A stretch of 64,000 nucleotides of DNA, from the NCBI RefSeq assembly GCF_900496975.1, contig NZ_UFQC01000001.1, forward strand, positions 62,001-126,000, in the 5' to 3' direction. A program made the position numbers and the translations under genes. Of the stretch, positions 1 to 6,115 are shown in pieces. Source of the stretch: Achromobacter veterisilvae (GTDB lineage Bacteria; Pseudomonadota; Gammaproteobacteria; Burkholderiales; Burkholderiaceae_B). The notes below the pieces were generated by a model. The model saw only the letters and a program-made list of their open reading frames with translations, ran no database searches and was not told the DNA's origin. The first letter of the stretch is position 1; each line of letters begins with the position of its first letter.

Positions 1-770
1 TCCTGATAACCTTCACCGGCGACATCCAGTCCATGCAACGCTTCGTGAATGTGGTCGTGCTGGCGGCTATCCGGCTCCAGAAAGGCGACGTCATAGCCGT
101 GGGCGTGGCCGCCGTGGGCCAATGTCAGGCGCACCATGAACTCGTGAGGTTCAGGTATCTCTTCCAAGGACTCGAGGTAGCCATCCTTCTGCACGAACCG
201 GAACGTCTGCTGACGGCCATCGGTTCGTTCGGTGGTCACCGCGACATCCTCCGCCTGCCAGTTACTGCCTCGAAGGCGGGTCAGACGCCAACGGGGAGGT
301 ACGCCGTCCTCGAACACTTCAAGGGCGACGCGGCCATGCCCGGTGTCGATTTCGTGCCGCTCCAGGCCGTGGGTGTGCCCGCCGTGCTCATGATCGTCGT
401 GAGAGTGGTCATGCGCCCCGGCATGCTGCTCCTGCCAGGTTCTCCAGAACATCCAGGCCGCGATCAGCACGATGATCACCCCGGAAGCCAACTGGAAGTA
501 GGGCTCCAGCTCCTCTGCCGCCACGCCTCGCCACAGGTACATGCCGCCCAGGCCGATGCCCCACACGATCAGCGTGTGCGAGATGGTCGCGGTGACCCCC
601 AACAACACGGCCTGCAATACCGTCCCTCTGATCGCGACGATGAAGGCCGCCATCATCGTCTTAGAGTGGCCTGGCTCGAGGCCGTGCAGGGCGCCCAGCA
701 GGATGGCGCTAGGAACGAATAGCCAGGCGTGCGAAGCGCCCTGAGCAATCAGCTCGGAAAACGACAGCAT
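1..770 (-). CDS. rcnA: RcnA-type nickel/cobalt exporter, 3' end cut off by window edge
   Basis: Inner-membrane efflux protein of the RcnA/NicO family, expected to export Ni(II) and/or Co(II). I translated the minus strand from the ATG at 770. It gives about 256 residues before the window ends, so the C-terminus is missing. An early membrane segment carries HGLEPGHSKT (residues 29-38), the family signature. Two more hydrophobic segments follow, then a His-rich cytoplasmic loop at about residues 117-134 with many His and Asp, typical of RcnA metal loops. A hydrophilic stretch and a second HGGHAHG cluster come after that, longer than the loop of E. coli RcnA. It starts 12 bases after the stop of the CsoR/RcnR-family gene, so the two form one leftward repressor-exporter operon. 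The family call is firm; metal specificity is inferred from the family and the adjacent regulator. Confidence 0.85.
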   Translation of the reverse strand, partial: MLSFSELIAQGASHAWLFVPSAILLGALHGLEPGHSKTMMAAFIVAIRGTVLQAVLLGVTATISHTLIVWGIGLGGMYLWRGVAAEELEPYFQLASGVIIVLIAAWMFWRTWQEQHAGAHDHSHDDHEHGGHTHGLERHEIDTGHGRVALEVFEDGVPPRWRLTRLRGSNWQAEDVAVTTERTDGRQQTFRFVQKDGYLESLEEIPEPHEFMVRLTLAHGGHAHGYDVAFLEPDSRQHDHIHEALHGLDVAGEGYQ

Positions 771-782
771 GGGGAATAGCCC

Positions 783-1061
783 TTACAGGTACTTGGTGAT
801 CTCTTTGAATTCGTCGATGGTGCGCTGCTTATCCGCGTCCAGATCGCCTACGGCGTCTTGCAGGCAATGATCGATGTGGTCCTGGATCAGGACCTTCTTG
901 GCCTGTGAAATCGCCTTCTCGACGGCGTGCAACTGCTGCGCAAGCTCAAGGCAGGAACGGTGGTCTTCCATCATTTGCAGAATGCTGCGCAGGTGGCCTT
1001 CCGCCCGCCTGAGACGCTTGGCGACGGCATCGTGATGGTGGTGGGGATCGGGTTTCGTCAT
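783..1061 (-). CDS. CsoR/RcnR-family metal-sensing repressor
   Basis: A 92-residue all-helical DNA-binding repressor of the CsoR/RcnR/FrmR family. It should release its operator when it binds metal. The N-terminus has four consecutive His residues (7-10). Cys37, His62 and Cys66 sit at the spacing of the CsoR C-H-C metal triad, and His23 is another candidate ligand. The N-terminal His cluster plus this triad resembles nickel sensors more than plain Cu(I) CsoR, where such a His tail is unusual. It is followed at once by the rcnA exporter and preceded by a G/C-tract palindrome of the class this family binds (1071-1091). Nickel/cobalt sensing is the best inference; copper is the alternative. The ATG at 1061 lies about 10 bases from the operator, with no clear Shine-Dalgarno sequence. 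Confidence 0.85.
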   Translation of the reverse strand: MTKPDPHHHHDAVAKRLRRAEGHLRSILQMMEDHRSCLELAQQLHAVEKAISQAKKVLIQDHIDHCLQDAVGDLDADKQRTIDEFKEITKYL

Positions 1062-1070
1062 GCTCGCATC

Positions 1071-1091
1071 ATATCCCCCTGGGGGGGATAT
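1071..1091. promoter_or_regulatory. CsoR/RcnR-type G-tract operator
   Basis: A perfect inverted repeat: ATATCCCCC (1071-1079), three bases TGG, then GGGGGATAT (1083-1091). AT-flanked G/C tracts of this kind are the known binding sites of CsoR/RcnR-family repressors. It lies 10 bases upstream of the regulator's ATG, and a TATGAT hexamer on the minus strand (1068-1073) overlaps its edge, so binding would block the promoter. Autoregulation of the repressor-rcnA operon is inferred. Confidence 0.75.
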
Positions 1092-1334
1092 GTGCGGCAG
1101 ATACCCTGCGAGCGACCTGGAATCTATTGAGTTGCTGAAGGAGGGCGAGAGGCCTGCGCCAGACCGGAAGTTCAGGCCATCGAGATTGGCGAGAGAGATG
1201 TTTCAGTAGTGTCGGACCGCACATCAGCATAGACGCGATTGACGCTGCGGTAGTAATGCGGATCAGGCCCAGCACATTGCGCGACGTGCCGCAGGCCTGT
1301 GATAAATGGCGATGGAACTCATGCAATACCTCTC

Positions 1335-2534
1335 CTAGCAAGACTTGGGGGGCTGGGCGCGCAGCAGCATCAGCGCGCCACCGGCGGCCAGACCGATGGC
1401 GCCGGACAGCCACAAAGCGTTGGCTCCCCAGGCGTCCAGCGCCAGCCCGAAAAGCAACGGGGCAAGCGCCTGGGCGATCCGCGCGGGCATCATCAGCCAC
1501 CCCTGGCGCGCGCCATACCCTTGGGCGCCAAACAGCACCAGTGGCAAGGTGCCCTTCGCGATGGTGAGGATGCCGTTGCCAGCCCCATGGAGGATCGCAA
1601 ATGCGGGGGCCATGACCGGCCCCGCCATCAACAGCAGGGTCACGCCAGCGGGGTGCGCGAATGCGGCCAAGCGTGCCGACAGCAGCGGGTGAACGCGCCG
1701 CAGGAACCCGAACTCGAGTACGCGGCCGGCCACTTGCGCTGGACCGATGAGGGCGCCTACCGCGACTGCGGCGGCGAGCGTGGCGCCGGTAGCCTCCAGC
1801 ATCCGCGGCAAATGCGTGGCCATGGCCGTGCTGATGAACCAGGTCGCGGCGAAGACGAAGGCGAGGAGCGCGGTTGCGTACCCGTGGCGCCCGGCCGTCG
1901 GAGCAGGGGAAGGGGAGGAGGCGGCCTTCGTTGGATCCGCGACGGCGGACCTTTCATGTTTTGCCTGGCGGGGCAATTTCGGAAGCCAGGCATTGAGCGG
2001 CAAGCCGATCAGCAGATGCAAGCCCGCCCAGCCGAAGCACGCGTTGCGCCATCCGAACTGTGTTTCCATCCAGGCAGACAGTGGCCAGCCGACGGTGCTC
2101 GCAAAGCCGGCAATCAGGGTAATGCCCGTGATCGCGCCACGGGCGTGACGTCCATACAGGCGAACCAAGCTGGAAAAGGCCGCTTCATACAGGCCAGCCC
2201 CCATCGCCACGCCGATGATGAGCCAGGCGGCGACCATCGTCCACAGCCCCTCGGATAATCCAAGCATGGCCAATCCGAGCGCGAATATCAGGCTGGTGCC
2301 GACCAGGACGACACGGCCGCCGCGACGATCGATCGCTTGCCCGGCCCACGGACCGGCCAGGGCCGATACCACCATTGCGCCGGAAAAGGCCGCGTAGACC
2401 GTTGGCGTTGGAATGCCCAGGTCACTGGCCATCGGCGCCGCCAACATGGCCGGCAGGTAGTAGGACGAGGCCCAGGCCAGCGTTTGGGCGGTGCCCAGGC
2501 TACCGACGACCCGGACGGGTGCTCCTGCTGTCAC
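1335..2534 (-). CDS. MFS transporter at the end of the ars operon
   Basis: A 399-residue major facilitator with about twelve hydrophobic segments, split by a hydrophilic central loop around residues 195-220. The start is a GTG at 2534, three bases after the acr3 stop, with GGGGGT just upstream, so it is translated with acr3. MFS exporters at this place in ars operons (for example ArsK- and ArsJ-type proteins) export trivalent or organic arsenic species. I cannot assign it to either: there is no GAPDH gene next to it, as ArsJ would require. A role in exporting an arsenical, perhaps a product linked to ArsI, is inferred from position only. Other MFS substrates remain possible. Confidence 0.7.
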   Translation of the reverse strand: MTAGAPVRVVGSLGTAQTLAWASSYYLPAMLAAPMASDLGIPTPTVYAAFSGAMVVSALAGPWAGQAIDRRGGRVVLVGTSLIFALGLAMLGLSEGLWTMVAAWLIIGVAMGAGLYEAAFSSLVRLYGRHARGAITGITLIAGFASTVGWPLSAWMETQFGWRNACFGWAGLHLLIGLPLNAWLPKLPRQAKHERSAVADPTKAASSPSPAPTAGRHGYATALLAFVFAATWFISTAMATHLPRMLEATGATLAAAVAVGALIGPAQVAGRVLEFGFLRRVHPLLSARLAAFAHPAGVTLLLMAGPVMAPAFAILHGAGNGILTIAKGTLPLVLFGAQGYGARQGWLMMPARIAQALAPLLFGLALDAWGANALWLSGAIGLAAGGALMLLRAQPPKSC

Positions 2535-2537
2535 CGG

Positions 2538-3620
2538 TTACCCCCGGTTGGCGCCCGCGTCGTACCAATCCTTGGACTGGTTCACGACGCGCACCACCAG
2601 CAACATCACCGGGACCTCGATCAGCACGCCCACCACCGTCGCCAAAGCGGCCCCGGACTGGAAACCGAACAGGCTGATCGCGGCCGCGACGGAAAGCTCG
2701 AAGAAGTTCGACGCGCCGATCAACGCTGACGGGCAAGCGATATTGTGCTTTTCGCCCACCCGGCGATTGAGCCAGTACGCCAGCCCGGAGTTAAAAAGCA
2801 CCTGGATCAGGATCGGCACCGCCAGCATGGCGATCACCAGCGGCTGGCCAATGATGGCTTCGCCCTGGAACGCAAACAGCAGCACCAGCGTCAAGAGCAG
2901 CGCGGCCATGGAAAACGGTCCGATCCGGGCCAGGGCCGTTTCGAATGCTTCCTGCCCGCGGCGCAGCAGCGCGCGGCGCCAGAGCTGGGCGAGGACGACC
3001 GGGATCACGATGTAGAGCCCGACGGACACCAGCAACGTGTCCCACGGCACGGTGATGGCCGACAGGCCCAGCAGCAACCCGACAATGGGCGCGAAGGCAA
3101 ACACCATGATGGTGTCGTTCAGCGCAACCTGGGACAGCGTGAACACCGGGTCACCGCCGGTCAACCGGCTCCAGACGAAAACCATGGCGGTACAAGGAGC
3201 GGCGGCCAGCAGGATCAGGCCCGCGATGTAACTATCCAACTGGTCGGTGGGCAGCCAGGGCGAAAAGACCTGCCGGATGAATAGCCACCCCAGGAAGGCC
3301 ATGGAGAACGGCTTGACCGCCCAATTGATGAATAGCGTCACGCCTATGCCGCGCCAATGCTGCTTGACCTGACCGAGCGCGCCGAAATCGACCTTGAGCA
3401 GCATCGGAATGATCATTACCCAGATCAAAAGACCGACGGGCAGATTGACTTGCGCGACTTCGAGATACCCGATGGTTTGAAATAGGGCGGGCATGAGCTG
3501 CCCCAGGGCGACGCCGAGGACGATGCAGAGAAACACCCAGAGCGTCAGGTAACGCTCGAAGACGCTCATCCCACCGCTCGCCTGCGGCACCGGCGACGCC
3601 GCCTGTGTACTGGATGACAT
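2538..3620 (-). CDS. acr3: ACR3-family arsenite efflux permease
   Basis: A 360-residue inner-membrane As(III)/H+ antiporter of the ACR3 type, about ten membrane segments. The hallmark segment AAAPCTAMVFVWS at residues 139-151 carries the conserved Cys143 essential in studied ACR3 proteins. A later segment, GASNFFELSVAAA, carries the conserved Glu of another transmembrane helix. The frame stays open upstream to 3779, but the ATG at 3620 fits the family start and lies four bases after the arsC stop. It pumps out the arsenite made by ArsC from arsenate and by ArsI from methylarsenite. Transcription is from the arsR promoter to the right. Confidence 0.93.
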   Translation of the reverse strand: MSSSTQAASPVPQASGGMSVFERYLTLWVFLCIVLGVALGQLMPALFQTIGYLEVAQVNLPVGLLIWVMIIPMLLKVDFGALGQVKQHWRGIGVTLFINWAVKPFSMAFLGWLFIRQVFSPWLPTDQLDSYIAGLILLAAAPCTAMVFVWSRLTGGDPVFTLSQVALNDTIMVFAFAPIVGLLLGLSAITVPWDTLLVSVGLYIVIPVVLAQLWRRALLRRGQEAFETALARIGPFSMAALLLTLVLLFAFQGEAIIGQPLVIAMLAVPILIQVLFNSGLAYWLNRRVGEKHNIACPSALIGASNFFELSVAAAISLFGFQSGAALATVVGVLIEVPVMLLVVRVVNQSKDWYDAGANRG

Positions 3621-3624
3621 CGAC

Positions 3625-4125
3625 TTACTCCCGGGTTTTTCCAATACCGCGCAACTCGGTCTGGAGCGACATGGCATCCAGGCGGTCAATGGGCAAAGAC
3701 AGGAAAAGCTCGAGGCGGCGCTTGAGTACACGCGCGGCGTCCTGAAACGCCTTGCGACGCTCTTCCTCGGTTCCTTCATAGGCTGCGGGGTCGGGAATGC
3801 CCCAGTGTGCCGTCATTGGCTGCCCAGGCCAGACAGGGCAAACTTCGCCGGCGGCGTTATCGCAGACGGTAATGATGAAGTCCATTTTTGGAGCCGCCGG
3901 TGCGGCGAACTCGTCCCAGCTCTTGCTCCGATAGCCATCGATGGGCAATGAAAAAGCGCTCAGCGTGGCGAGCGCCAGCGGGTGAACCTCGCCGTTGGGG
4001 GTACTGCCAGCGGAGAATGCCTGGAAGCGCTCGCCACCCAGTCCTCTGAGCAGACCTTCAGCCAGAATGGAGCGTGCCGAATTGCCCGTACAGAGAAACA
4101 GCACGTTAAAAGGGGAGTGCGACAT
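3625..4125 (-). CDS. arsC: Arsenate reductase, low-molecular-weight phosphatase type
   Basis: A 166-residue cytoplasmic arsenate reductase related to low-molecular-weight tyrosine phosphatases. It reduces As(V) to As(III) for export by Acr3. The anion-binding loop Cys-x5-Arg is CTGNSAR at residues 12-18. Cys88 and Cys96 flank a short loop and match the two further redox cysteines of thioredoxin-coupled ArsC. The general-acid motif Asp-Pro is at 112-113. The frame is open to 4296, but the ATG at 4125 gives the normal family length and lies eight bases after arsI. The three-cysteine arrangement argues for thioredoxin rather than glutaredoxin coupling, from family knowledge. Confidence 0.92.
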   Translation of the reverse strand: MSHSPFNVLFLCTGNSARSILAEGLLRGLGGERFQAFSAGSTPNGEVHPLALATLSAFSLPIDGYRSKSWDEFAAPAAPKMDFIITVCDNAAGEVCPVWPGQPMTAHWGIPDPAAYEGTEEERRKAFQDAARVLKRRLELFLSLPIDRLDAMSLQTELRGIGKTRE

Positions 4126-4133
4126 GGGAAGTC

Positions 4134-4625
4134 CTAGCAGCAGCGAGTGGAGGATTTGGTATTCGGGACACAGCAGTTGTCCTGCACCGTGGAGGACGCA
4201 GAAGGCGAACAGCAGGCGCCGGCCGAGCCGGTGGCAAGCGCGTCGTGCGACTCTCCATAGACAGGGATCGTCCCCAACGTATGGAAGTGCTCCCACGCCA
4301 CGCCTTGCGGATCAGTGATCCAGTATTTCTCGCTGCGGGAGTAGCAGCATGACGTTTCTCCCTGGTCCTCCAGAGACAGGCTGGCTGATTCCGCTCGAGA
4401 CTTCAGGGCAATCAACGCGTCGGCGTTCTCGGCTTGAATTCCAAAATGGTCGACTCCCGCGGCAGCGCCCCGGGTGGAAATGGCGAAATTCACAGGGGGA
4501 TCATCCAGCATCCATTTCGCATAGTCGGACTCGACGCGGGCTGGATCCTGTGCAAACAGCCGCGAATAGAAGCCGATGTTCCTGGCCAAATCATCGACGT
4601 GTAAATGAACGTGAAAGCGTTTCAT
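4134..4625 (-). CDS. arsI: ArsI-type C-As lyase with Cys-rich tail
   Basis: A 163-residue vicinal-oxygen-chelate (glyoxalase-fold) protein of the ArsI/CadI group. ArsI is an Fe(II)-dependent dioxygenase that splits the C-As bond of methylarsenite and other trivalent organoarsenicals. Candidate iron ligands are His7, His60 (VDHFG) and Glu112 (WEHFH). The substrate-binding vicinal cysteine pair is Cys93-Cys94 in SCCYSRSEKYW, which is diagnostic. The last 26 residues hold three more Cys-Cys pairs (138/139, 151/152, 162/163), ending the protein with CC. The frame extends upstream to 4724, but the ATG at 4625 begins the conserved domain and lies 13 bases from the arsR stop. It gives the operon an organoarsenical branch feeding Acr3. 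Confidence 0.85.
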   Translation of the reverse strand: MKRFHVHLHVDDLARNIGFYSRLFAQDPARVESDYAKWMLDDPPVNFAISTRGAAAGVDHFGIQAENADALIALKSRAESASLSLEDQGETSCCYSRSEKYWITDPQGVAWEHFHTLGTIPVYGESHDALATGSAGACCSPSASSTVQDNCCVPNTKSSTRCC

Positions 4626-4638
4626 GGACAGCTCCTGA

Positions 4639-4965
4639 TCAGCAGGTAGTGCAGGCTCCGGAGTCGGAGGCCTCGCAGGTGGAACCTTGGCAGCAGTGTT
4701 CGGTGAGGTAGCCGAGCAGCCCATTCATCTGCGGGAAGTCGGCGCGATAGATCAGATTTCGGCCTTGTTGCTCAATGGTGACCAGGCCAGCGTGCGACAA
4801 CTCCTTCAGGTGGAAGGACAAGGTATTGCGTGCGACGCCGAGCTGATCGGCCAAGACGCTGGGCGTGAGACCGCCAGGGCCAGCGACCACGAGTGCGCGA
4901 AACACGCGAAGTCGTTGGGTGTGTGCCAGGGCACCGAGGGCGAAAACTGCTTGATCTTCATTCAT
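4639..4965 (-). CDS. arsR: ArsR-family arsenite-responsive repressor
   Basis: A 108-residue winged-helix repressor, first gene of the leftward ars operon. The recognition helix region is near residues 40-58 (LADQLGVARNTLSFHLKEL). The helix-3 ELCVC motif of E. coli ArsR is absent. Instead the cysteines are at the C-terminal end: Cys91, Cys92, Cys97, Cys105 and Cys108. This resembles the C-terminal CC-x-C As(III) site known from Acidithiobacillus ArsR, so sensing is probably by that site. Palindromic DNA overlaps the predicted promoter just upstream. No Shine-Dalgarno sequence is visible before the ATG at 4965. Confidence 0.9.
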   Translation of the reverse strand: MNEDQAVFALGALAHTQRLRVFRALVVAGPGGLTPSVLADQLGVARNTLSFHLKELSHAGLVTIEQQGRNLIYRADFPQMNGLLGYLTEHCCQGSTCEASDSGACTTC

Positions 4966-4966
4966 G

Positions 4967-5000
4967 ATTCAATCATACAATGATCATTGAACTATTGAAT
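4967..5000. promoter_or_regulatory. ars promoter/operator with nested palindromes
   Basis: Directly upstream of arsR lies an outer inverted repeat ATTCAAT (4967-4973) / ATTGAAT (4994-5000). A perfect 12-base palindrome, CAATGATCATTG, sits inside it at 4978-4989. On the minus strand TATGAT (4972-4977) is a good -10 hexamer only seven bases from the ATG, overlapping the palindromes. This is the expected place for ArsR dimer binding and repression. Exact operator boundaries are inferred. Confidence 0.6.
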
Positions 5001-5096
5001 TGCAAGAATAACGGCTGATCGTCGCGTTGTGGGGGAGCGTTGGAGTCGCAGCGTGGCTTTGGTGCATGCCGCGCCCCTAAATCACGCCTATTTGTC

Positions 5097-5124
5097 ACTT
5101 TACATAATACACATTATGCGTATT
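5097..5124 (-). other. dif-like XerC/XerD recombination site, candidate island att site
   Basis: On the minus strand the 28 bases read as an 11-base arm AATACGCATAA, a centre TGTGTA and an 11-base arm TTATGTAAAGT. E. coli dif, as I know it, is GGTGCGCATAA, TGTATA, TTATGTTAAAT. The XerC-side arm matches at 8 of 11 positions, including the CGCATAA core. The centre matches at 5 of 6 and the XerD-side arm at 9 of 11. The weaker outer part of the XerD arm faces the lower-GC ars/rcn genes. This fits a chromosomal dif or a dif hybrid left by a Xer-exploiting integrative element, where element-side XerD arms are often degenerate. The partner site would lie left of the window. Confidence 0.7.
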
Positions 5125-5232
5125 ACGCTCAAAGGAAGCCGAATGGCGGTTCCCTCGGGCGATCTTTCCTGACCGAAGGATGCAGGAAGCTCCGAAGACT
5201 CACCCTCGAGGCTCCAGAATTGCACTTGGCGG

Positions 5233-5865
5233 TCATACCCGCCTCGCCACGCTGAACACCGACGCGGGCGGCAGGTTCAACGGCACGAATCCGACCCGCC
5301 GGGCCGACAGCCCGCAAGCCTCCAGCACGCCCGCTGAGATCGGACAACGGACGCCGTACGTGAACAGTTGCATGGAGCCGCCCGCCGACATGGCGTCGAA
5401 CACGGCGGTCAGCAGCCGATGGTGATGCGCCCCGCTCATGTTCCGTAACGGCAAGCCGCAAATGGCCACGCCGATTCCGTCCATTTCCGGATGGCTGTGC
5501 CGGGACAGCTCCTGCGCCGAAACCTGGAGCACGGCAGCCTGGGGGAACTGCATCCGCAGGCTGGAACTCATCGCCTCGTCCTGCTCCACCAGGACGAGAC
5601 GGGCCGGGTCGACGCCCTTGCGCAGCATTTCGCGCGTGAAGACGCCCGTGCCGCAGCCCAGTTCGAGGACTTTTCCGGCATCGGGCGGAATCGACGCAGT
5701 GATGGCCGCGGCCAGCGCCGGGCCGGACGGCGCCACGGCGCCGATGGCCGTGGGATTGGACAGGAGCGCCTTGACGAACTGCCGGCGCTCCTGCAGCCAG
5801 CTCATCGGCCGGCCGGATGGTGATTGATGCTGCGTTTCAGTGTTGCATGACGGCGAATAACGCAT
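5233..5865 (-). CDS. PmtA-like SAM-dependent methyltransferase
   Basis: A 210-residue class I SAM-dependent methyltransferase. Motif I, VLELGCGTG, is at residues 66-74, followed by an acidic motif II near VLVEQD. The N-terminal block (RRQFVKALLSNPTAIGAVAPSG) is typical of the group annotated as phosphatidylethanolamine N-methyltransferase or rRNA adenine dimethylase-like proteins. The ATG at 5865 has GGAGGT ten bases upstream. The internal ATG at 5805 has no ribosome site, so the longer form is preferred. It is monocistronic and next to the dif-like site. Phospholipid headgroup methylation is plausible, but the substrate cannot be told from sequence. Confidence 0.7.
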   Translation of the reverse strand: MRYSPSCNTETQHQSPSGRPMSWLQERRQFVKALLSNPTAIGAVAPSGPALAAAITASIPPDAGKVLELGCGTGVFTREMLRKGVDPARLVLVEQDEAMSSSLRMQFPQAAVLQVSAQELSRHSHPEMDGIGVAICGLPLRNMSGAHHHRLLTAVFDAMSAGGSMQLFTYGVRCPISAGVLEACGLSARRVGFVPLNLPPASVFSVARRV

Positions 5866-6044
5866 CGGTGTCTGTACCTCCAGTCGACTGGTTCCTCGCG
5901 GAATCCAGCCAGAAACTAGACCTTAGCTGGAGGGGGCTGTTCATCTCGGCAACCGTGCGTAAGCACTTTTTTCGCCAGGCCCCCTCCCTTTCGGCTCGCC
6001 CCACCCTGCTTCCTTGCCCTGCTTCTTCGCCTGATCCTCGAACC

Positions 6045-6104
6045 GACGGCCCCGAAAGGGGCCGTCCAAGGGGCTCGCGCGCCTTGCGGCCGACGCCGCA
6101 AGGC
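6045..6104. terminator. Two strong hairpins between convergent-free gene ends
   Basis: Hairpin one has perfect 9-base arms GACGGCCCC (6045-6053) and GGGGCCGTC (6058-6066) around a GAAA loop. Hairpin two has perfect 10-base arms GCCTTGCGGC (6081-6090) and GCCGCAAGGC (6095-6104) around CGAC. They lie just past the stop of the leftward acylase gene, so they probably end its transcript. Neither has a long U tract. The rest of 5866-6115 holds no gene that I can support. Confidence 0.6.
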
Positions 6105-6115
6105 AAGCCCGCGCA

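Noticed and set aside
1069..1500. Minus-strand open frame covering the gap between the metal operator and the MFS gene
   Set aside because: Its first half is out of frame over the MFS gene and the rest shows no recognisable domain or start signal. I see nothing in 1092-1334 beyond a junction between the two metal modules.
5001..5096. Possible tRNA fragment as an island attachment site
   Set aside because: No acceptor, T-loop or anticodon pattern could be found; the dif-like sequence explains the boundary better.
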